This document shows, one piece after another, positions 32,080 through 39,983 of a DNA stretch of 51,119 nt. Below the pieces are notes generated by a model, which worked only from the letters and a program-made list of their open reading frames with translations, did not search any database and was not told the origin of the DNA. Within the stretch, counting starts at the first letter, position 1. Each line of letters starts with the position of its first letter. The DNA lies in NCBI GenBank assembly GCA_030267965.1, contig BRYA01000082.1, positions 9,164 through 60,282 on the forward strand, read 5' to 3'. The position numbers were made by a program, and so were the translations under genes. Source of the stretch: Triparma columacea. Lineage: Eukaryota; Sar; Bolidophyceae; Parmales; Triparmaceae.

Positions 32080-32935
32080 TGAAATGAAAGATCTCGTTTA
32101 CGCGGTGTGGAGGGTACCTTCAGATCTTAAAAAGATGCGCAAATAAAAGAGATATTTATGATTCAAAATCTACCAAAATCGACCGAGCCAGCCGAGCCAG
32201 CCGAGCCAGCCGAGCCAGAGAGTGAGGAGGGAGAGGAGGGAGGAGCAGCAACAGCAACAACAACAACAGAGAAGAAGAGAAGAATAAGAGTGGAACCAGA
32301 ACAGGGAGAGGATCCAGAATGGGGAACATCAATCCGACATCCAGAGCCAAGAAAGGAACCAGGAAGGGGAACTAAGAGAGGAACCAAGAACAAAGCCAAA
32401 ACACACTAACAGAATGGGCACAACAACATGTAGTATGCTCCCATACCCATTCTGTTAGTGTGTTTTGGCTTTGTTCCTGGCTGGGGTTGGTGCTCTGTCT
32501 TGGCTCTGGCTGTCGGAGGCTGTCGGTTCTGGTTCCTTTCCCTGTTCCTCTCTGTTTCATCTACATACCCATTCTGTTACTGTGTTTTGGCTTTGTTCCC
32601 CTTCCCTTCCCTCCCCTTCCCCGTCTGGTTCGGGTTCGGTGAGATTCGGGTTCGGTTCGGGTTCGTTAGGGTTAAAAATGCTCATATCTCTTTACCACGT
32701 GCGTCTTAATAAGATCTGAAGGTACCATTAGAACCCCGCTGTTAAGAGCTTCATTTTAATCTAGATTACAACGCTGAGAAGTGAAGAGCACTTTTCCCCT
32801 CCCCTCCCCTGTCTGTGTTCACGAGTTCATAACTCTTTACTACACGCGTCTTTATAAGCGTCTTTATAAGATCTGAAGGTACCCTTAGAACAGCGTTAAC
32901 GAGAGCTTTCATTTAATCTATTCAAATTGAAAATG
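32075..32935. mobile_element. Fold-back / MITE-like element with ~80-bp inverted ends
   Basis: The left end (32075-32160) matches, in inverted orientation, two right-hand copies (about 32675-32760 and 32830-32935). All three share the 16-bp core GGTACCTTCAGATCTT or its complement at about 32114, 32711 and 32869, flanked by further similarity (TGAAA-ATCTCGTTTACGC, AAGATGCGC). The interior folds back on itself, with a perfect 31-bp inverted repeat near its centre. No transposase is encoded. A short GAGCCAGCC repeat (about 32183-32218) and TTCGGG repeats (about 32627-32665) lie inside. A non-autonomous DNA element is the best reading; I cannot see clear target-site duplications. Confidence 0.6.
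32388..32476. repeat. Perfect 31-bp inverted repeat with 27-nt spacer, plus third copy
   Basis: Arms 32388-32418 and 32446-32476 are exact reverse complements and would form a strong hairpin. A third copy with one mismatch lies at 32568-32598 in the orientation of the right arm. Confidence 0.9.
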
Positions 32936-33117
32936 CATTACAAACTCGCAAAGTCACCTCCTCCGTTACCTCCTCCGTTACCTCCTCTCTCTCCAAATTT
33001 GCCTACACCACTGACGGGTTCAAAACCACGTAATGTAACATAACCTAAGTACTTCGGTGTTTCAAAACAACAAAATAAAAACCCCCTTCACCTCTTTAAA
33101 TTTACCCTCCCCCCCCT

Positions 33118-33241
33118 TCACATTCCCCTAACGCTGTTAACAATATCCTCAATATCCCCCTCAACAAGTATCTTCCTCATAACCTCCTTCTCAACCTCCA
33201 CACTCTTCCCCTCCTCCGACCCGTACATTGATGCAACCGCT
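33118..33241 (-). pseudogene. Coding-like C-terminal fragment of unknown gene
   Basis: In a frame different from the truncated NAA25 copy, the minus strand reads about 40 charged residues (YGSEEGKSVEVEKEVMRKIL, then DIEDIVNSVRGM) to a stop at 33118. It looks like real coding sequence. It could be the last exon of a chimeric transcript from the NAA25 duplicate (AG sites just upstream at about 33237-33245) or the broken end of another gene at the duplication breakpoint. Confidence 0.35.
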
Positions 33242-34512
33242 CTAAGCCCGCTGCACCTGCATAGACAAGCGAGGGACCCTGGCCTTCCCCCCCATTTTTC
33301 TCGCCCACTTAATAATCTCCCTCCTAATATCCCTCCCGCTCGCCTTAACCAAGCACCCATCATTCTCCAGCACAGTAATCTCATCATGAATCTCACTCAT
33401 CCTACTCTTCTCTTTAATCCCTTCCAATTTCCTCAAAACTTCCTCCACCCCCTCCTTCTCAATTCCAAGTTCCCCCCTCAACTCAGTATAAGTAAAGACC
33501 TCATGTTCCCCTCCCTCCTCTACCCCCCCCTCCATAAACCTCATCCCCATTTTCCCGGCCATACCGTTCATACCGTCCCTACCTAACCCGTAAAACACAC
33601 CCGCTATAAACTTCCAACGGCCGTGGACTTTGCTTATCTTTGTAGCGAGGGCGGCGCAGGTTAGGAGGGAGGGGGTGGGGTTTTTTGATGTTGATGCAAC
33701 GCGTAGGATGTGTCTGATGCAGGACTGGTAGAACTTGGCGACGTCGGCGGGGTCGATTTTTGATGCTAGTTGGCCTTTTAGTAGGGGGGATGATATTATA
33801 GAGTCGAGGGAAGATGTGAAGGCATCGGTACCGGGCTTTGGGGTTAGGGGGGTGGTTATGTGGGAGGGGATCTGATGGTAGGTTATTATGGCTGTCTCGA
33901 GGATGGAAGCGTCGAGGATTATATCGACGAGATTGTTGGGGTTGGTGAATGTTGACAGGAGAAGGTTCGCAGACTCAGAGTATCTTTGCAGCTAGGGAGA
34001 AGTAGGGAGATGGGAAGGATGGGGGGGGGGAGGATTGGTAAATGATGAGGGTAATGAATGAGGGCAATAATTGCGACTACACTATCTGTCTACACTATCC
34101 GTCTATACTACCCGTCTACACTACACTAACCCTCGTCTTATCTCATCTTCTCACCTTGACGAGACAGTAAGCCTTTAGAGTTAGAGTGACAGGAGCAGGG
34201 TTGGCCGTACAAAGCTTAATTGCTTTGGCAAATGATTTCTATATTTGTAGTGTGAATTTGTTTGTGAAATGTGTTGATAAAATGAATGAGCGAAATGAAT
34301 GAAGTTGTTAGCGTTAGTGGTGTATATTTAGTGTATATAAAGGGTGTTTATCTAGCCATTCTACTTGGAGCCCCTCGTCGTAGCAGATTGATATGTCTCA
34401 TTTTATTCCCATTATAAGCATAAATATACATATCGCCATATTTATCAAAAACAATAAGACTTACACCATCAATAAGATCATATATCTGCGACAGTGGACT
34501 ATTCTGAGGCAT
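33242..34512 (-). CDS. Truncated second copy of NAA25 (N-terminal part, 3 exons)
   Basis: Exons are 34512-34465, 34238-34155 and 33991-33242, giving about 293 aa. They correspond to exons 1-3 of the full NAA25 gene with the same splice sites. The shared protein ends at REIIKWARK; this copy then reads about 17 unrelated residues to a TAG stop instead of continuing to the GTGAGT donor. By eye, the shared part of exon 3 (about 232 codons) has 14 synonymous and 3 nonsynonymous differences from the full gene (the only amino-acid changes are Ile to Thr and Pro to Lys close together), and no indel in coding sequence, whereas an intron differs by indels. This argues for a selected protein rather than a decaying pseudogene. 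It lies head-to-head with SDHAF4. Confidence 0.65.
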
Positions 34513-34516
34513 TTTA
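33296..34516 (-). repeat. Segmental duplication, member B
   Basis: The partner of 30367-31615. Exons 1 and 2 are virtually identical to member A (one synonymous difference seen in exon 2). Confidence 0.93.
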
Positions 34517-34623
34517 GAGAGGGTTTAGAGACCCAAAATTGGAGCGCTCGGAAGGAAGGAAAACAGGGCCAAATTTCGAGAGAGAGTCAAAGAGTCCAAG
34601 AGTGTCCGAATATTCCACATAAT
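34513..34623. promoter_or_regulatory. 111-bp head-to-head spacer, NAA25 copy / SDHAF4
   Basis: A short divergent spacer between start codons. It is unrelated to the upstream flank of the full-length NAA25 gene, so the two NAA25 copies have different promoters. Confidence 0.4.
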
Positions 34624-35288
34624 ATGTCATATATTCACACATTATCACGTAGAACATCTCGTCGTCTTCAATCATCTTATTTAAGGGTAAATAGGTTAAA
34701 TGAGATGAGTCATGCCATCGCTCTCGACAATTCTATGCATAATTCTATGCACAATACCATGCAACATTCTCGCTCAATATCAACAACAAACTACCATACA
34801 AACAACTCTACGAACTACCATACACACAATCAACACATTCAACACAAGCAACACAAACACGACTTCCACACATCTGCAACAATGAATGAAAAGTCTACTG
34901 GTCCAAATGTAGAGTCGGATTTTGTCAAACTCGCTAAGGAAGTCGAGGTGAGAAGAAGAGAAGAAGAAACAGCTTGAGGGAACAGCTTGAGAGAAGAGCG
35001 TTGAGGGAAGGGCTAACTCTCTCCCTCTCACCCCACACATCACAGAGGCAGATGTCAAGTGATACTTCACCATCAGCGAACGAGTACGGTGGTTCCGAGG
35101 GTGGTATAATCCTCGAAAAATGCGGTCCTCTCGACACCTCCGAAGACGATGATGATGATGATATGGAAGAGATGTTCATAGAAACACCAATGGGGTTGGA
35201 ATGGGGGGGACCTACGAGAGGGGGGAGACTCGCTGAACCTACCATGCATGGGGATTGGAGCAGGAAGGGAAGATGCTCAGACTTCTAA
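34624..35288 (+). CDS. SDHAF4: Succinate dehydrogenase assembly factor 4 (SDHAF4/Sdh8, 2 exons)
   Basis: SDHAF4 binds flavinated SdhA in the mitochondrial matrix and promotes complex II assembly. Exons are 34624-34947 and 35046-35288 (98-nt intron), giving 188 aa. The N-terminus is rich in Arg/Ser (TLSRRTSRRLQSSYLR), as expected for mitochondrial import. The C-terminus has the DUF1674 signature: EWGGPTRGG, EPTMHGDWSRKGRCSDF. A Met/His/Asn-rich spacer (NSMHNSMHNTMQHS) and an acidic DEDD-type run (six consecutive Asp) make it longer than typical members. An in-frame extension upstream to 34393 overlaps the NAA25 copy and is not needed. Confidence 0.87.
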
Positions 35289-35436
35289 CAATTAGTGTGT
35301 AAGTTGCAAATACGGAGTGAAACATTGTACATTGAATTGCGCTTTTTTAACACTTTTGACAGGAGGAACAGATTTTGGGGTTGCTCAGATTTTGGGGTTG
35401 CTCAGATTTTGGGGTGGTGTGGTGGCAGTTTTGGTT

Positions 35437-35560
35437 GGACTCCAATATTAGCATCTGTACGACACTTCTGCCTGCTTTGAGTAGCCTGGAGGCTTTGTTG
35501 ATCACTTTCACATCGTAATTTGCCGCTATAAACTCAAATTCGGGGTAGGTTCGCTCAAAA
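35437..35560 (+). promoter_or_regulatory. Conserved promoter block, ankyrin-MYND copy 3
   Basis: The same block as the other copies, with TATAAA at 35527, 34 nt before the ATG. The upstream 35374-35436 carries CAGATTTTGGGGTTG repeats; the usual spacer motif GCGATTAGCGTGAG is missing, so the unit is cut at the junction with SDHAF4. Confidence 0.75.
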
Positions 35561-36733
35561 ATGGAATCAAAATCAGAGGTACGATCGTCACACAATTCAT
35601 CAGAGACCACAAATGCGACAGTATCTAGTTGGGACGATTTGACAGACGGTCAGCAGTTGTGCTTGAAGTGGGCTCATGACCAAGACTGGGATCTTATCAA
35701 GGGGTATGCCAAGGAACATGGTCCTGAGGTTTTGTTAGCGCTTGTGTTAGGCGCTTATACAGAGCATGTTGAGAAAAGGATTGTACCTTCAGTTCTCACC
35801 GCCGCCTCTGTTCACGAAAATGTTGAGATGGTCAAGCTTATCTTAGAGGCCGGTTTCGACAACAAGGAAGCCATGTACTTTGCCGCACATACATCAATGA
35901 AGACTAGTGACAATTCAACAATCTTGAGATTGCTCTTAGAACATGGACTTGACCCTAATATGGACCTACGAGTCGAAGGGTTGGTGGAAAACGATTACTC
36001 CAACCTTTTGATACATGCTACTACTATGGGACACATTGATCAGGCCATAGCACTTCTCGATCATGGAGCAAATGTGAACAAGACAGTGGTTGACCCTGAT
36101 GATGGAGACGTTCGTTCACCACTTATTTGTACTTTCAGTTATGGAGCACATGACATATGCAGGCTGTTTCTCACACGCGGTGCTATTCCATCCACCAACG
36201 ACGTGGATTATGTGTTTTTGATCTGCCTCGCAGCGTGCAAACGAGAAATACCAGAGCTTAGTAGAGATGTGGCAATAAAGATGTTCGTAACATTTCTTCA
36301 TCTCGGAAAGCCCGATTCCGACGTAGTTCGAGACAAATTCGATACATGGGCGCAAAGGCCTTCCTATCGCGATCCTACAATCACTAACATCACAAAACAT
36401 TACCTTCAAGGCCGTCCCTTCTGCTGCTTTGTTTGCGAGGCTCTAACTGCCAAGGAGGTGGGGCGTGACAAGCTCCATATGTGTCCCTGTCGCAACGTCG
36501 CCTACTGCTCGAGGGATTGTCAGGTCAAGCAGTGGAAGGAACACAAGGTGCTATGCACGGGACCGCTGAACGAGAAGGGGGAGAGTGAGGCGATGGTCAA
36601 GGGGAGGCATAAGACAGGGAAGGGAGCGGCGGCGGGAGCAACGGTGGTGGGAGTAGCGGAAGGAGCAGTTGCGACGGGGAAGAATGGCAAGAAGGGGAAG
36701 AAGGGCAAGAATGGTAGGGGTAAGAAGAAGTGA
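35561..36733 (+). CDS. Ankyrin-repeat / MYND zinc-finger protein, copy 3
   Basis: An intronless gene of 390 aa. It has the family N-terminus and ankyrin region, then a MYND finger with the AKEVGRDKL form and YCSRDCQVKQW (Asp and Gln where the others have Glu and His). The His-to-Gln change is at the HW position, so one zinc-side residue may be altered. After VLLA it has a five-residue insertion (LVLGA) relative to other copies. The ankyrin loop reads VENDYSNLLIHATTMGH, a form shared only with copy 6. The tail is ATVVGVAEGAVATGKNGKK. Confidence 0.88.
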   Translation: MESKSEVRSSHNSSETTNATVSSWDDLTDGQQLCLKWAHDQDWDLIKGYAKEHGPEVLLALVLGAYTEHVEKRIVPSVLTAASVHENVEMVKLILEAGFDNKEAMYFAAHTSMKTSDNSTILRLLLEHGLDPNMDLRVEGLVENDYSNLLIHATTMGHIDQAIALLDHGANVNKTVVDPDDGDVRSPLICTFSYGAHDICRLFLTRGAIPSTNDVDYVFLICLAACKREIPELSRDVAIKMFVTFLHLGKPDSDVVRDKFDTWAQRPSYRDPTITNITKHYLQGRPFCCFVCEALTAKEVGRDKLHMCPCRNVAYCSRDCQVKQWKEHKVLCTGPLNEKGESEAMVKGRHKTGKGAAAGATVVGVAEGAVATGKNGKKGKKGKNGRGKKK

Positions 36734-36913
36734 ACGAAACGATACAGTAATGCGGCGGCTATAAGCATTTTCAGAATTCGATGTTCATCAACTTGCTTAT
36801 TTATTATTGCGATTAGCGTGAGAATGAACAATTTCATATTTCTCAGAAGAAACTTTCTCAGAGGCAGGAGACAGAGCACAGATTTTGGGGTTGGTGGGTG
36901 GCAGTTTTTGGTT

Positions 36914-37033
36914 GGGCATATTAGCACCTACACGACACTTCTGCCTACGTGGAGTAGCTTTAAGGCTTTGTTGATCATTTTCACGCCGTAATTTGCCGCT
37001 ATAAACTCAAATTCGGGATAGGTTCGCTCAAAA
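36914..37033 (+). promoter_or_regulatory. Conserved promoter block, ankyrin-MYND copy 4
   Basis: The same block with a small deletion at the left end; TATAAA at 37000, 34 nt before the ATG. Confidence 0.75.
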
Positions 37034-38227
37034 ATGGATTCACAATCAGAGGTACAATCGTCACATAAATCATCAGAGACCACAAATGTGACAGTATCTA
37101 GTTGGGACGATTTGACAGACGGTCAGCAGATGTGTATAAACTTGGCTTTTGAGCAAGACTGGGATCGCATCAAGGGGTATGCCAAGGAACATGGTCCTGA
37201 GGTTTTGTTAGGCGTTTATACAAAGCTTGTTGATGAGGGATGGAAGGTATATTCAGTCCTCACAAACGCCTCAAATCACCAAAATGTTGAGATGATCAAG
37301 CTTATCTTAGAGGCCGGCTTCGACAACAAGGAAGCCATGCACTTGGCCGCAGATATATCACTGAGGAGTAGTGACAATTCAACAATCTTGAGATTGCTCT
37401 TAGAACATGGACTTGACCCTAATATAGATGCACAAGTCGAAGGGATAGGCTTTTACTCCAACCTTTTGATGTCTGCTGCTGTAAGGGGACACATTGATCA
37501 GGCCATAGCACTTCTCGATCATGGAGCAAATGTGAACAAGACAATGGTTCACCCTGATGGAAATGTTGCTTCACCACTTACTTCTACTCTCTATTATGGA
37601 GCACACGACATATGCAGGCTGTTTCTCACGCGCGGTGCTATTCCAACCTCCAACGACGTGGATATTGTGTTTAGGCATTGCCTCGGAGCGTGCAAAGGAA
37701 AACACACTAAGCTTAGTAGAGATGTCGCAATAAAGATGTTCGTAACATTTCTTCATCTTGGAAAGCCCGATTCAGACGTAGTTCGAGACATATTCAATTC
37801 TGTCAATCCTTCCTATCACGATCCTACAATCGCCAACATCACGAAACATTACCTTCAAGGCCGTCCCTTCTGCTGCTTTGTTTGCGAGGCTCTAACTGCC
37901 AAGGAGGTGGGGCGTGACAAGCTCCTAATGTGTCCCTGTCGCAACGTCGCCTACTGCTCGAGGGAGTGTCAGGTCAAGCACTGGAAGGAACACAAGGTGC
38001 TATGCACGGGACCACTGAACGAGAAGGGGGAGAGTGAGGCTATGGTCAAGAAAAGATCCAAGACAGGGAAGGGAGCGGCGGCGGGAGCAGCGGTGGTGGG
38101 AGTAGCGGATGTTGGAGTAGCGGATGTGGGAGTAGCGAATGTGGGAGCAGCGGAAGGAGCAGTTGCGACGGGGAAGAATGGGAAGAAGGGGAAGAAGGGC
38201 AAGAATGGTAGGGGGAAGAAGAAGTGA
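37034..38227 (+). CDS. Ankyrin-repeat / MYND zinc-finger protein, copy 4
   Basis: An intronless gene and the longest member (397 aa), because the Ala/Val/Gly tail carries extra 15-bp repeat units (GVADVGVADVGVANVGAA, about 38095-38160). The ankyrin variable clusters read YTKLVDEGWKVYS, TNASNHQNVEM, AADISLRSSDN and VEGIGFYSNLLMSAAVRGH. The MYND finger is CFVC, CPC, YCSRECQVKHW, HKVLC. The start is 1,473 bp after that of copy 3. Confidence 0.88.
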   Translation: MDSQSEVQSSHKSSETTNVTVSSWDDLTDGQQMCINLAFEQDWDRIKGYAKEHGPEVLLGVYTKLVDEGWKVYSVLTNASNHQNVEMIKLILEAGFDNKEAMHLAADISLRSSDNSTILRLLLEHGLDPNIDAQVEGIGFYSNLLMSAAVRGHIDQAIALLDHGANVNKTMVHPDGNVASPLTSTLYYGAHDICRLFLTRGAIPTSNDVDIVFRHCLGACKGKHTKLSRDVAIKMFVTFLHLGKPDSDVVRDIFNSVNPSYHDPTIANITKHYLQGRPFCCFVCEALTAKEVGRDKLLMCPCRNVAYCSRECQVKHWKEHKVLCTGPLNEKGESEAMVKKRSKTGKGAAAGAAVVGVADVGVADVGVANVGAAEGAVATGKNGKKGKKGKNGRGKKK

Positions 38228-38407
38228 ACGAAACAATACAGTAATGCGGCAGCTATAAGCATTTTCAGAATTCGATGTACATCAAATTGCTTATTATTTT
38301 TGCGATTAGCGTGAGAATGAACAACTTCATATTTCTGAGAAGAAACTTTCTCAGAGGCAGGAGAAACAGAGCTCAGATTTTGGGGTTGATGGTGTGGCAA
38401 TTTTGGT

Positions 38408-38530
38408 TGACTCCATATTAGCACCTACACGACACTTCTTCCTAAGTGGAGTACTCTCAAGGCTTTGTTGATACGTTTCACATCGTAATTTGCCGTTATA
38501 TACTTACATTCGGGATAAGTTCACTCAAAA
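38408..38530 (+). promoter_or_regulatory. Conserved promoter block, ankyrin-MYND copy 5
   Basis: The same block, but the TATA element is altered to TATATA at 38497 (34 nt before the ATG) and GTTCGCTC is changed to GTTCACTC. Confidence 0.7.
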
Positions 38531-39682
38531 ATGGAATCACAATCAGAGAAACAATCGTCAGAGACCACAAATGTGGCAGTATATAGTTTGGACGAGTTGA
38601 CAGACAGTCAGCAGTTGTGCTTTGGGTGGGCTGATGACCAAGACTGGGATCGCATCAAGGGGTATGCCAAGGAACATGGTCCTGAGGTTTTGTTAGGCGT
38701 TTATTTAGGGCTTGTTGATGAGGAACGGAAGGTAGGTTCAGTCCTCACAGAGGCCTCATACCACCAAAATATCGAGATGGTCAAGCTTACCTTAGAGGCC
38801 GGTTTCAACAACAAGAAAGCCATGTACTTTGCCGCAGAAATATCAATTCAGAAAAGTGACAATTCAACAATCTTGAGATTGCTCTTAGAACATGGACTTG
38901 ACCCTAATATAGACCTACGAGTCGAAGGGATGGATGAACAATTTTCCAATCTTTTGATGGATGCTGTTCTTGAGGGACACATTTATCAGGCCATAGCACT
39001 TCTCGATCATGGAGCAAATGTGAACAAGGTAATGGTGAATGGTAATGGGGATGTTGCTTCACCACTTTCTTCTACAATCTGGTATGGAGCACACGACATA
39101 TGCAGGCTGTTTCTCACGCGCGGTGCTATTCCAACCTCCAACGACGTGTATAATGTGTTTAGACACTGCCTCACAGCGCGCAAAGGAGAACACCGTATTC
39201 TTCGTAGAGATGTCGCAATAAAGATGTTCACGACATTTTTTCATCTCGGAAAGCCCGATTCTGACGTAGTTCGAGAAGAATTCAATTTAAACGATCCTTC
39301 CTGGCACGATCCTATAATCACAAACATCACGAAACATTACCTCCAAGGCCGTCCCTTCTGCTGCTTTGTTTGCGAGGCTCTAACTGCCAAGGAGGTGGGG
39401 CGTGACAAGCTCCATATGTGTCCCTGTCGCAACGTCGCCTACTGCTCGAGGGAGTGCCAGCTCAAGCACTGGAAGGAACACAAGGTGCTATGCACGGGAC
39501 CGCTGAACGAGAAGGGGGAGAGTGAGGCGATGGTCAAGGGGAGGCATAAGACAGGGAAGGGAGCGGCGGCGGGAGCAACGGATTTGGGAGTAGCGGATGT
39601 GGGAGCAGCGGATGTGGGAGCAGCGGAAGGAGCAGTTGCGACGGGGAAGAATGGCAAGAATGGTAGGGGGAAGAAGAAGTGA
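38531..39682 (+). CDS. Ankyrin-repeat / MYND zinc-finger protein, copy 5
   Basis: An intronless gene of 383 aa. The N-terminus lacks four residues of the SSHNSSET segment (EKQSSETTN). Ankyrin variable clusters read YLGLVDEERKVGS, TEASYHQNIEM, AAEISIQKSDN, VEGMDEQFSNLLMDAVLEGH and NVFRHCLTARKGEHRILRRD (an Arg replaces the usual Cys after LTA). The MYND finger is complete. The Lys-rich tail is shorter (GKNGKNGRGKKK), missing one GKKGKK unit. Confidence 0.88.
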   Translation: MESQSEKQSSETTNVAVYSLDELTDSQQLCFGWADDQDWDRIKGYAKEHGPEVLLGVYLGLVDEERKVGSVLTEASYHQNIEMVKLTLEAGFNNKKAMYFAAEISIQKSDNSTILRLLLEHGLDPNIDLRVEGMDEQFSNLLMDAVLEGHIYQAIALLDHGANVNKVMVNGNGDVASPLSSTIWYGAHDICRLFLTRGAIPTSNDVYNVFRHCLTARKGEHRILRRDVAIKMFTTFFHLGKPDSDVVREEFNLNDPSWHDPIITNITKHYLQGRPFCCFVCEALTAKEVGRDKLHMCPCRNVAYCSRECQLKHWKEHKVLCTGPLNEKGESEAMVKGRHKTGKGAAAGATDLGVADVGAADVGAAEGAVATGKNGKNGRGKKK

Positions 39683-39863
39683 ACCAAACAATACAGTAAT
39701 GCGGCGGCTATAAGCAATTTTTCAGAATTCGATGTACATCAAATTGCTTATTTTTTATTGATTAGCGTGAGAATGAACAATTTCATATTTCTCTGAAGAA
39801 ACTTTCTTGAGGCAGGAGGAACAGAGCTCAGATTTTGGGGTTGGTGTGGTGGCAGTTTTGGTT

Positions 39864-39983
39864 GGACTCAAATTATCACCTACACGACACTTCTGCCTGC
39901 TTGGAGTAGCTTGAAGTCTTTGTTGATCACTTTCACATCGTAATTTACCGCTATAAACTTACATTCGGGGTAGGTTCGCTGAA
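39864..39983 (+). promoter_or_regulatory. Conserved promoter block, ankyrin-MYND copy 6
   Basis: The same block; TATAAA at 39952 is 32 nt before the ATG because two As before the start codon are missing. Confidence 0.75.

Noticed and set aside
32158..32409. ORF with PAEPAEPAEP repeat
   Set aside because: It lies inside the fold-back element and is simple repeat sequence; no evidence of a gene.
32627..32680. Telomere-like TTAGGG near TTCGGG repeats
   Set aside because: Only a single TTAGGG occurs in a short irregular TTCGGG tract; not a telomeric array.
34393..34623. N-terminal extension of SDHAF4
   Set aside because: It overlaps the NAA25 copy on the other strand; the ATG at 34624 gives a normal mitochondrial leader.
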